Origin: Branchiostoma belcheri
Taxonomy: Eukaryota; Chordata; Leptocardii; Amphioxiformes; Branchiostomatidae
Assembly: GCF_001625305.1 (NCBI RefSeq)
Contig: NW_017803379.1
Coordinates: 1,045,601 to 1,109,600, forward strand
Direction: 5' to 3'
DNA length: 64,000 bases
In this document: piece after piece, positions 10,840 to 22,100 of the stretch
Layout of the letters: each line of letters opens with the position of its first letter
Numbering within the stretch: position 1 is the stretch's first letter
Notes under the pieces: model-generated
The model's database searches: none
The model's input: the letters and a program-made list of their open reading frames with translations, nothing else
Told to the model about the DNA's origin: nothing
Program-made: the position numbers and the translations under genes

Positions 10840-10859
10840 NNNNNNNNNNNNNNNNNNNN
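10840..10859. other. Assembly gap (20 N)
   Basis: Twenty unresolved bases. The flanks are near-identical direct repeats, so the true sequence probably has only one copy. Confidence 0.99.
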
Positions 10860-11355
10860 GGTCGTGTACTTTGCAACATTCTTTGATACCAATGTGCTTA
10901 CATTTGTCACATACATGTTTTTATGACACAGACGAAGACGTTACAGGAATAACTAAACCTGAAATTGAGGTGTCATTTTGCGGTTAAGAGAAAAAAAGCT
11001 TAGTGGTAAAACTTGCACTAGGTGGTTGACGTTGACATCTGTTTACATTCTTCTTAGGAGCCTCCTAAACATACAGCGGGCCTGGCGCAACTTATTCTCG
11101 CGCTGCGCTGAGTCGCTGGAAAAGCGGAATAGCTAGCGACGCTAATATGTTGAATGTTGAAAGTTATTGAAAATGACAGTCTGGATGAGAAAATTTCAAT
11201 TATTTATTATTTACTTTTACAGTTTTGGCGCAAACATCTTACATAATATCGCTTTAAAATACAGAACAATCTACATTGTTCTTGAGCGATGACTTGAGAA
11301 GAAACATGCCTTTAGGAGTGTTCTCGGCGTTTGTCTCGATACCTGTTCCTGTGTA
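10860..11355. repeat. Direct duplicate, right of assembly gap
   Basis: Second copy of 10343-10839, beginning at the first base after the gap and continuing without a break into unique sequence at 11356. Short open frames over the two copies are identical for the same reason and are not genes. Confidence 0.9.
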
Positions 11356-12130
11356 CGAGCCAGACTCTGACAGAACGAACCACCACCATAAATCAAGCGG
11401 CAACACCACACGGAGAGAAGTCTGTCTGACACGGGCAGGAAGCTCTCAGCACGTTCGGACTCCAACCTGAAACTACTTCAGTAGCTCGGTGGCCTGAGGC
11501 TCTCTTCCTGGCGACTTGATACCGATCTTGTGTATACATATTTGTCCGGTAGCAAGTCACGATCTTCAAGGAGTTTGAATATATATATAGAAATATGATT
11601 GCCAGGCAAGGTGTTTGGTACGTTATGCTGAGAGGGCCCTCCGATAAAATGTCACATTGTGATTTATAGCAATGGTAGAAAAAGAAAAGAAAATAGGAAA
11701 AAAAACCTTTGCGTTTTCGATTCCTTCTCGTAAAGTAGATAGATTATCAGTTTTCTTGACTGAGCGTAATTTTTTTTTCTGACTTCTTGTATTCTGATTT
11801 TTATTTAGTATATTTAGACACCATCATGTGAAAAAAGCATATTCTGTACCCCATCAAATATTGCGTTTGAAAGATGAAGTGCACTTAAGAGTCACTAGAC
11901 TACAGCTTAAGTCAATGGCCAAAAGCTTCAAACGGGCGTTACTAATTGGAAAGAGCAGCTGCTATGTCAGGTTCGCTGAATGGGACTGCAGCACCGGTCG
12001 GTGGGTGCCCCAGACAGTTGCTAAAGAAACAAGGGCACGAGAACAGATGTATCGGTCTCCTGTGTTTCAGCCTGGGGACTGGTGATGAGACCGTCGATAC
12101 AAGTATCGGTTGACAATCAGTGCATTGTGG

Positions 12131-12152
12131 CACACGCACGTACGCACGCACG

Positions 12153-12251
<99 letters not shown>

Positions 12252-12279
12252 TCACTCAGCTCACTCACTCACTCACTCT
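12131..12279. repeat. CA/ACGC microsatellite
   Basis: A run of cacg/acgc units passes into about 45 pure CA dinucleotides and then into tcac/actc units to about 12279. All long open frames over it (His-Thr and Cys-Val repeats) are artefacts. Confidence 0.97.
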
Positions 12280-12769
12280 TGAGTTTCTTTCTTATCTTAA
12301 AGCCTAATTGCCAAAATGACATGCCAAAATTGAGACGCCCACATTTTTTCACCAACGATGCACTTTTGTCAGCACTCTTCAGAACAATCACTATTTTGTC
12401 TGTGACAGCGATATTCGGCAACTTTTCCCGTGTCTGCAAAAAGTCCAAATCTCTTCGGACCAATTACTGCCCCGGACTGACAGTTCGTCAGACCGACTCG
12501 ATTTGTCAGAGTATCGCTAAGACATTCCAGACAGAGTCGTGGGGAGTTCACTGTGGTGGTAAATATTAGAAAAAAAAAGATCGTCTGATTGGACGGAATA
12601 TGTCATATGCATAGGCTCTAGTTTGAACTGATATTCTTGGCTTCGGACCTGAAACATACAAACAGAGAAAAACTTGATAACGCACAGGAGATGGGCTAAG
12701 ATTCACCTATGGAGTCTTTTCCAATCCTCGTTTGGTCATGGTGGCAGGACGTTGATGCCAAAGTAAAGT

Positions 12770-12820
12770 ATCTGTATCTGTATGGCCGGTATGACCGCCC
12801 TTCGGCGTGACACACCAGTT
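12770..12820 (+). repeat. Short dispersed repeat
   Basis: The segment tatctgtatctgtatggccggt...cgcccttcggcgtgacacacc matches, in inverted orientation, 26342-26399 in an intron of RXFP-like gene 1. It is probably a fragment of a widespread low-complexity interspersed family of this genome. Confidence 0.6.
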
Positions 12821-15800
12821 AAAGTGTGGGTAAGTAGTGTCAGCAATACTTTTGTTTTTGTTTTCTTAATATAGATCTGACACAGACCTGGACTGAGGAT
12901 CGTCTCGAAGCCAAATAAAGCAGACAGGTTTAAGTTCACAGCACACTGTAACGTGTACACTGGGAATACAGTTCACATGAAATGAAACCCATGTCCAAAT
13001 CAGGAAATGCTGATCTCACAGAGTAGGATATGAATATGTCAGGCTTTTACTAAGAAAATAGTTCCTGTGCTCTTCTTCGAATCCATCCCGCATGTCTCAA
13101 CTAAAGGATTCCTTTTCTGGGAATCGCGGAAGTTCCACTTCGCTCTCTAGTTGGTCATTATCGACATTGACGGTCGCATTGGTCGACTGTATTATTGGTC
13201 GGAGAACACAACTTTCTTTTAAATGCGAAGGTATGAAATTACTATTTGTTTGTAACAGTGCGCTAAATCCAAGCCCTAGGACAGAGTACCCCCCCCTCCT
13301 ATCGCGTGCCCTTTGGGTGAACCCTCTGTGGTCACTTAACACGGATCATCGTCACACACGGAACTGAGTCGTTGTGTCCACAAATAAAACAGTCCCGATT
13401 TGCGCTGGTGTTCAGCCGTGAACTTGGCCCGAATCCAGGGGAGTTGACACCGCGTAAGCACGCGGGCCAGTGCGTCTGCGCGCGAAGCCGTACACGAGGG
13501 TTGTACATGTTTTCTTTCGTCTCCAGTGGGTCCGCTGGGTCTGGTGTTGTTCTGGCATCGTTCCCTTTCAGGTACGATTCATTAACGAATGCTTGTATAG
13601 TTTATGACAATGCTCGGGTGTGCTACGAAGTGCGGGTTTTAAAGCTTGTGGTTGAGTGTTTTAGTTACTGTGGTGTATTTTATCAACATAGAAGAGACCC
13701 TAACGCCTTGTTCCGCTATATTGACGATATTGCTGATTTTTCCCATACGGCCTCTGCAAGAGACATAGCTTATATTCTAGTGTACTACGCGCGTTATGAT
13801 CAAATATAGATGTGATAAATAAATTCTGCTTTTGTTTTCATTCCTTTCATAAGGAAGTTATATTGATATTGTTAATGGTTATGGATGTATTCTACTTAAT
13901 TAAATTTCAACTTTTTGTCATTTCTTCCAACACCTATGAGGTTCATTTTGCATGGAAGATCTTTAATTGTCATTCTACTGTTTTGTCTATTATGGTAGGA
14001 GTATTCCCCATCATTCAACGATTATTTTTAAGGCAGTCCTGTCGAAAATACATTTGTACTTTCCGTCTCCCAAAACAGTCTCTTCGACCTTCCCTTTTAC
14101 ATAAGATAAGGTTGTTTTTGTGAAGGCAATTGTTGCCCTGCCGTGCTTTACTTAGCCTTAGCTCAGAATGGGGGTAACCTAAAACGGGAAGCGTGGTGAC
14201 CCCGATAGGTCTGGGACGGCGTTTAACGGCAGTTGTTTCGCTTCAAATAGCGCAACATACGGATAAACATCAACATGCTGTGTGGCTACGATGAGTGATT
14301 TTATTACCGTGAATATTTCTTAGAAATCGCCTTCCTCCTGGCTTCCCAAGACCGTGTTAAGAGAGTGTTAAGATTTATCTGCATGACCGTCCTTGGCGTC
14401 ATTGAAGTCACACTTTCGTGTCATAAATGCTTGGGTGGCGAAAGGTCAGTGATGTTATGACTGTCACGATCATGTTTTGATATTGACTGCTCTATGACAG
14501 TCATACAATAAGGCATACTTTGTCTATAATGAGTCAGTATATTTGGCACCGTGAAGCTTAAGTTGACTTGTGCGTACAGTGTTACTATTTCTCCAAATGG
14601 GAAAGTTGACATCGTTGTTGTACACGAATTGGTGAAAATGTTGCAACTCTCTCAAACATACGATGAATGTGTAGTTCCAAAAATAACATAACGTTAGTAC
14701 CCAGATCATAGCACTATAATGGCCGTTAACCAATGTTAACATGTGAGAGAACCTTGTCAAACGTACACCAGTTGTATATCCGTCTCTTATAGCCCAAAAG
14801 GTTATTGATGTTTATAGATTGTGGTTAGCCTGAGTGCTATCCTATTTGTTTGCCGGGGCTCCCATACTCGCTCGCTCCCTAAAAATGTAGACTGTGGTTA
14901 CAGTAGCGAATGAATGTTATCACAAGGCTATAGGCACCTTGGCTCCCAACCTTGTAGGTCTGCGATGCCTGAAGCAACAAAGCTTATAGCCACTATGTTA
15001 TTGTGACCTCGCTAGCTACGATAACCTGAACGTACACCTGTTGGTACAACACGACTAAAAGGGCTCCCATGCAGGCTTTCGAATGTGTATAGTCCGAACC
15101 TGTAAACAGTCAGGCTTGCACTTGCAGTTGTATGTTAGGAATGTAATGCTTCAATTCCCTTGACCTCAAGTCCCCCAAACAGTATCTAGTTTATCTGGAT
15201 ATCTCAAACCAACCATAAACATTGTTTAAACTGTTCATATCCACGTTTGTAACCAGAAGTAAAGATTCTAATGGCCCATCCCAGACTCACAACAGAGAGC
15301 ATATGTTCGACATTTCCTGTACAGTTCCTGTGGCTTGTTTCTCGCAGACTTGACCGCCAGAACCTTTAAATAGCACTAGGCCAAGGTTGGTCTGACAGCT
15401 CATCTCTCGTGTTATTATGAAGGTTCTACATCTGTGTGCGTTTTTCTTTTCATCTTGACTAGACAGGCCGACCATTGTTTCCATAGTAAACGACTCACAG
15501 GCATAAATCTTCAAATTTCGACAACCTTTGTGATGGTGGTAAAAGTTTGGTCCTTGCTCAGACTGTTCCCAAAAGAAGACAAACCTAAGACCATGTCTTC
15601 AGATCCTAGACAGCCGACAGATCACCTACATGGGTTTCTACGTGGACAGCTAGTGTCTGAAACATGAAAGAACTTGTAGCAGCCTGTATCCGCTCTAAGG
15701 CACAAAAGTACCGAGGAAGGTTATCGTGGGTTCATCGTTTGTCTTGCTTCCTGACTTCATAATTAATCTGAACTGACCTTGGAAAGAAACTGCAATTTTA

Positions 15801-16057
15801 CCCTGCTACGGTCGTGTGGTGGGCGGTTCAACTTTGGTACTACATTTCTCAAGGTTACGGCCGTGTGGGTTGTTTTATAGACCAGTGTTTGTGTTCCAGG
15901 TTGTTGTAAATTTCCTATTGTTGTAATTCTACTGAGGAAAGTGAGTTCAACTGTCCTGCTGTGTCAAAGGAACGATAAGATAAGTTGATGCCTGGCTTAG
16001 TTGGTTCACACTTGGACATAAAGAACAATGTTTTTGTTTGGCCTGTTTATTTTACAG

Positions 16058-16133
16058 AATTAACGACGAGTTGGCACTAGAGAATGAAGACCAGTGACTG
16101 TTTTTGAACGACGAGTCACGTGACCGGACAACC
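16058..16133 (+). other. 5'UTR part of first coding exon, RXFP-like gene 1
   Basis: A strong acceptor (gtttattttacag) ends at 16057, 76 bp before the ATG at 16134, so the coding start probably sits in the second exon of the transcript. RXFP-like gene 2 has the same arrangement, with its acceptor ending at 46788, 57 bp before its ATG. The upstream non-coding exon and promoter were not located. Confidence 0.5.
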
Positions 16134-16191
16134 ATGATGGTGGGCTTACCCATGATCCTCCTCGCAACTTGGATGACGTCAGGTACCACGG
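16134..16191 (+). CDS. RXFP-like 1 exon 1: signal peptide
   Basis: The ATG at 16134 (acaaccATGATGG) opens [20 protein letters not shown], a short hydrophobic leader, ending in phase 1 at gggtgagt. The exon contains TGACGTCA at 16174-16181, read as Met-Thr-Ser. The paralogue has the same palindrome at the matching place. Confidence 0.8.
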
Positions 16192-19100
16192 GTGAGTTCT
16201 GTTCCGTTCTCTCATCTGCAATATAATTATTGTCAGTATTTTAAAATAAATAGTACGATTCATCCATTAACAAACGAAGTTCACAACTTTCTTGGTAATA
16301 CATCTGTTTGCCCGATTATCGTATTAACCCTGACCGAAACGCAGGTCCAGAACTGAATCGTTTGTTTCATCAAATCGTCACATCTTGACAAAACCCCCAT
16401 TCATCTTGTGACACTATCTCTAACCTCACGTCAGGGAGATCCAAAAATAGCTTCTCCTCGCACAACCATGATACCACAGTTTAACCCTCCTGTTGTGCAG
16501 TATGGATGGGCGCGCGCACATGTTATTCGAACTTGAACCACTTAAGGTCAATGAATTCAATGTGCAGCTGAGTTCAGGACAGAAAAGGAAGGTGCCATGT
16601 ACAGTATATACATACAGAGTCATCGAACCGAGGAAATTCCCCTAGTTCTTTTGTACAACGAATATTTGATTACTGTCAGTACTACAGCTTAACGCCCCGT
16701 TCAAATGACTGCGTAAGTCAAATGACTCCCAGTAGCGTGCAAGTCGGGTGTACGACACAGCCAGGATTCAAACTCAGGACCTCTTGGTCCAACAGAGGGT
16801 CATTAACCACTAGACTACACACGTTGCTTGCATGAGATTGATTCACCAAGTGGCAAACAAACCACAAGTGGCCAGCGATTTGTCAGACACCATGTGTTCC
16901 CGGGTACAACATGTGCCTTGTTTTAGGACGTTCACCCGGGCACGCATCAGGTCGGGCGCACAGCCAAACCAAAACATGCTGCATGGCTCCGTGCGGTTTC
17001 TGGAAGTGTGTTGTTAAACAGGTGGTTTGACTGGCTGAGAAAGAGTTATGAGTATAAATTGACTACGTCCAGTTTAACCTGGAAGAGTCAAACCTATAAA
17101 TTTCTATGTGTATGATGACATGATTACTTAGTGACTAATTTTACCAGACTTCCATGTTTAACTATATCCTGTATAACGGGCAATGCTAATTACGTCTTAC
17201 TCACATGTGAAGATAACATTTGTTTTATAGTAACAGGAGGGATTTAAACTGGTACACACGACTTACAAAGGTAAAAGCGTACAAGCTTTAAGGCGGTATC
17301 CACCATCTCAGTTGTTCAGCTACAGCTGACGAGGGCAGTCTCGTGACCAGGATTTTGTGGGAAGTCTTGCTCGATCTACATCTAGAATTATCCTCTTGTA
17401 CTCACAAAACGTAATGATGAAGCTCTGTACTCTATTAAATTGTGTATTAAGGTACGGTATTGTACTGAATTTCTGTCCCATCCCAACCGTCCCAGCTGCC
17501 CCCAGCCCTTCCCCCTGCCCCCTGGGTGAGTTCCCGTGCGGGAACCTGACCCTCTGTCTGCCGCAGAGACTTCACTGTAACGGCCGGGACGACTGCGGCA
17601 ACAACGCGGACGAAGAGAGATGTGGTAAGTGAAGAAGTCATGGATGTAGATTCTTTATTACATAGGGACTACATGTATGCTTTAGAGATTTTAAAACTAT
17701 TCTCTAACATGCAGTCTCTAACATTCTTTGATGTATTTCCTTATTTGCACACTGTATTGATTATCCTTAAAACAATTACTAAGATGCCATATAATCACAT
17801 GGCAAGTGTTTAACGCTGTCCTGAATGATGTGGGGATTATGGCTACACTGTATCATAACATGGTATCCAGTCCGGTCCTCGCATCGCTATTAGAAACAAA
17901 TTGGAGGTAGTTATGAAGTAAGTTTAAACTGTAATTTCCAACACAACAAAAATTGGACTCACCCAAATTTTCGACTGTACAACTCCAGTCTTTTTCAAGG
18001 AATGAGCAATCCACCGCTTCCGTGACGTCACGCAGATAACACACGTGACTCCGTGAGCAGTGGATCATAGGTTGCAGAAAGTCTGTGGCGCCCCCCGTCT
18101 CTGTTGAGGGATGGCTGTAAAGCCCTGATGTATATGGCCTCTTTAATCCCTCGTGCAAAAAAGTCTGCCGCAGAGACTTCACTGTAACGGCCGGGACGAC
18201 CAACCAGAACCCTCCGGAACATACTGGTTTCACCAAAGGACAAAACACCAAAAGAAAGCAAATGTGGGGTGGTGTACCACATACAGTGTCAAGGACAGAA
18301 TTCCAAGGGCCCATGTAAGGAAACCTATATCGGAGAGACTGAAAGATCGCTCAAGGCTAGGTTCCTAGAACACAAACGACCTAGCTCAACTACCTCTGAG
18401 GTTTCACAACATATACATATAGAATCCCCTGGACATTCAGTCTCACTGGACAAAGTAAAAATCTTGGACACAGAACCGGACTTTTTTGCACGAGGGATTA
18501 AAGAGGCCATATACATCAGGGCTTTACAGCCATCCCTCAACAGAGACGGGGGGCGCCACAGACTTTCTGCAACCTATGATCCACTGCTCACGGAGTCACG
18601 TGTGTTATCTGCGTGACGTCACGGAAGCGGTGGATTGCTCATTCCTTGAAAAAGACTGGAGTTGTACAGTCGAAAATTTGGGTGAGTCCAATTTTTGTTG
18701 TGTTGGAAATTACAGTTTAAACTTACTTCATAATGACTTCTACCAACACAGATGAACTTTCAAGATAAAATTGGAGGTAGTGTGAAGTGTTCACCTTAAC
18801 GGGAAACGAAGGGCACTTTGGAGGTGAATAAGATTTGTACTCTCAGCTTTAAGTCCTTTTAAGTGCTGCTTTCAATTCCATGCCAAGAAAAACACATTGT
18901 TTCCAGTACATTTTGGTCCGCAACACGACGCGAAGTCATATCTTGACAGGTGTTAGACCAGCAGTGTGGATTTACAACTGTTGGACATCATCTGTCTGTC
19001 CGCAGCACGCAACTTCCGTTGGGGGCAGGAAACATGGTCATTGACCACTGGGGAATCCGTGTCTGTGCCAACATGGGAGGCGTCCAAGTTTGAACAGACT

Positions 19101-22100
19101 TCAGCGTGTGTTTTGTGTTTTCTTCAGGTGACAATAATGGCTGGGCCAGTGACTTCGACGCCTTTCGCGCCACAGGAACCCGCGAGGAAAGCAGTAAGTT
19201 GGGCGCTGCTCAATTGTGCTAAGAGGAGCCGTTCAATTTGCATAAATGCTTGGATGTAACACTTACTATTGCTGATTGGTCGCAACTGGAGCAGTCAAAC
19301 TAATTCAAATTTCCCTGGTAACTTTCAGGGAATTTTAAAACTTTTTATTGACATTTTCAGAAAATTTATACAAAAAGTAACACATGTGTAACCACAAACT
19401 GAAACATAAAATCAGGAGACGTCGACAACATATAATAGCCTAACAAAATAACGAAGAGAACTTAAACCGAAAGAACAATATGTAGTTTACCCCAATTCCC
19501 AATATGTTTCTGGATCTTATCTTGTCGTTTTCAGGTCAAGTTTCATAAGCATAGTCATTGACATTAGAGAATCCTTTTCTCCAGGTGCCAGTGACGTCGA
19601 TGTCCTTCCCGCTACAGGAATACGCGATGGGAACTCAAGGGGAGACGAATCCTGTGGTAAGTTCGACGCTGCTCACAACAGTCTAACCATTTTTTTATTG
19701 CAACATTTAATGACAAGACATAGTGTCAAATGGTACACTCACGTTTTGAACTTCTTTTTATGCCTCCACCAACGCAAAAGACAATACATAAAACACAGAA
19801 CAAGCAATGCACAAATGTACATTAATCATCAGATAATAAATACTAGTAAATGGCCAAATATACGAGTATGCTACAATTCCATGTCCCCAGCTCTGATGTC
19901 GGTGCCTGCTCTGTGTACATGTGAGAGGGAGACCTGGGTTACCTGTGACAGTACAGGGCTCAACAACATACCGGGGGACATCGACACCAACGTCACCAGA
20001 TTGTGAGTATGACGGCACCAAGACATGCGTACTCAACAATGGCGATGTCATTGGTTTGTTTTTCCAAAATCTGTACCTGACCATTCACGTCTCCAGACAC
20101 GTATTTTTGGAACTGTGTACCGTTAACGTTGTCAACTGCGTTGTTTGGCGCCAAAATGAAATTTCGTATGACATGAAATCGTGGGTGGTCGACGCTCTGT
20201 GATTGATTCAAGGACAAAACTCAAGTTTTTGTTTTCCATTTTAACCTTGATGAGAAGAAATTGGAGCAATTTGCAATATTTCAGTGCGGCTTCAGTTGCA
20301 TTTGTACCTGACATGGTCCAAATTACTATATACAGATATAATCCTTCAGACGTCATTATTTTGTTTTCCAGCGCTGCATATATTGTTTAGTTTCAAGTGT
20401 ACGTCACTAATTATTTCGTACTTCTGTCTTATGCCAAAAATATCAAGGTGGTGTTTGGTTTTTCCTTCAAGTGACAAATACTCAATGCTTTGTATTTGTT
20501 GTGTTCTGTTTTCGCCATCCTATTACATAACCCGATATTTTGAGAACAAGCAGCCCCTCGTGTGAAAACGTTGCCTCTAAAAAACAAGCCATCAGGGCTT
20601 CCCGCACTGGCTGCTTTCCCACAGCCACTAACACACGATGAAAGACAAGCGTTCAACACACCCAGTACAAATCACCTCCTCGAGCTGATACCCAGTGGAA
20701 CAAAGGACCTTCAAGTGTCAGCTTGACGCTGTGCATGCCTCCTGTTGTCTTTCATCGCATGGAGTTCTAATGGCAATAGGTTAGGGCGGCGTTTGGTGTG
20801 GCATGTCCAGGATTGCCTGTGGGATTTGATAAGGCAGTGACATGGAGTGGATGTTGTGTAGAAAACCCGTCTTGTGGACACAAACAACACCATACATCAC
20901 ATCATAAGTGCACTCCCGTGGCGACTTATATTTTTAGTTGTATGTAAGCTTGAACAACAGTACATTGTATTCTGTAAAAGGACCCCCTCCCTCACATCTA
21001 CGATAGCATCATGATTGTGCCGTTAGCCTTGGCCCCTTCGAAAACTCGACATTTAAAAATTGCCTAACAACCACAACTATATCAAGTTATGAAGTCTACC
21101 CGTCGGGCAACTTTGACCCAGTTTTGATCAAATATTTTGATAATAGCGTCAAAACCACTGTTTTCAATTCAAGGTTTGTAAGTTTTTAGAGCGTACTTAC
21201 AAAACGCCAACCGTCTTTGAACACCGGTAGGACATACACAAACAATACCTTGTTATCACAAGAAAGCCCAGTGGCAGCGAGAAACGATGCAGAGGTGAAT
21301 TGTCTAATGGCAAGACCTCTCTCAATACTCCTCAAAGATGCTGCTCTTGAGATTTTCAAGGACACGCTTGATGACTTAACCAGATCTATGACGTAGTTTT
21401 CTAGCGTCACTAAACCTGTCAAACACAACATGACGTTGTCGTTACAATTTGAATGGAATCAAACGAGACAACGTGAAATTTCTTGGTGTTTGTTTGAATG
21501 TTTGGCCCTGGAGTAAAAAAAAAACGGGATGTTGTTCTACATCTGGAGTTCTTATAGGGTTGAGAGGGGTAAGGAATGCCTTGGTGCGCCAGCATGCCGC
21601 TAGCCTCACCAAAAAGACTCCTACATGCAGGAAACTTTTCACCTGTTAGTGAACTGGATATCCAGAAAGATATCAAAAACCTTTTACAAATGAGCGTTTA
21701 ACTGACCAATGAGAAACCAAATTCCATGGAATCAGCGAATAGTTGATGGAGATACTGATTGTTTTCTGAGTAGTTTGTCAACCTGCAGTATAACGTGCTT
21801 TGGAGTGACGCCAACATCGCGCGTGACAAGTGTGGGTGTGTATCATCAGCTAATTAGATCCCATCTGGATCTAGTTAGTTGTTAAACCTGAACAATCATG
21901 AAGAAACGTCACGTACTAACAGATTTTCATCACAGGAATCCTGACGTTCCAGATAGTAAGACTTTAAAAACCATCAGATCTCCTGTCGTTCAACTAGTCG
22001 TGAGTGATACGTACCAAGTGTTTTTCGAGGAGAAACTGGTGTGCCAAGCTTATGTGATCAACTATGATCACAATTACTAGACAGCTGGAACGCCTTTAGT

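Larger units (their letters stand above)
9626..16057. other. Intergenic, no gene recognised
   Basis: 6.4 kb between the OTU-like gene and RXFP-like gene 1. Named structures inside are the duplicated block around the assembly gap (10343-11355), the CA microsatellite (12131-12279) and a dispersed repeat (12770-12820). Open frames up to 149 codons (for example 13372-13809) show no domain, no signal peptide and no convincing splice partners. An upstream 5'UTR exon of RXFP-like gene 1 may lie here, since a strong acceptor ends at 16057. Confidence 0.55.
17898..18781 (+). mobile_element. Penelope-like element insertion with 14-bp target duplication
   Basis: The 14-mer aaattggaggtagt flanks the insertion at 17898-17911 and 18768-18781. 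Between the copies lie a 255-bp inverted 3' arm (17912 to about 18165), a 38-nt copy of the host LDLa exon (18163-18200), a 5'-truncated sense copy with a GIY-YIG endonuclease reading frame (about 18203-18616) and the 3' region with the matching arm (about 18480-18732). A head-to-head truncated copy forming inverted terminal repeats, together with a GIY-YIG domain, is characteristic of Penelope-like retroelements. It sits in sense orientation in intron 2 of RXFP-like gene 1. The near-perfect arms suggest it is young. Confidence 0.85.

Noticed and set aside
11942..12569. Several open frames of Cys-Val or His-Thr repeats
   Set aside because: They are translations of the CA microsatellite.
13372..13809. 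145-codon open frame upstream of RXFP-like gene 1
   Set aside because: No signal peptide, domain or convincing splice sites; the composition resembles non-coding sequence.
16747..16825. Functional tRNA gene on the minus strand
   Set aside because: A and B boxes are recognisable but acceptor-stem pairing is poor; better explained as a SINE head or decayed copy.
18153..18368. Alternative LDLa exon of RXFP-like gene 1
   Set aside because: Only 38 nt match exon 2, four of the six LDLa Cys are missing, and the fragment lies inside a retroelement bounded by target duplications.
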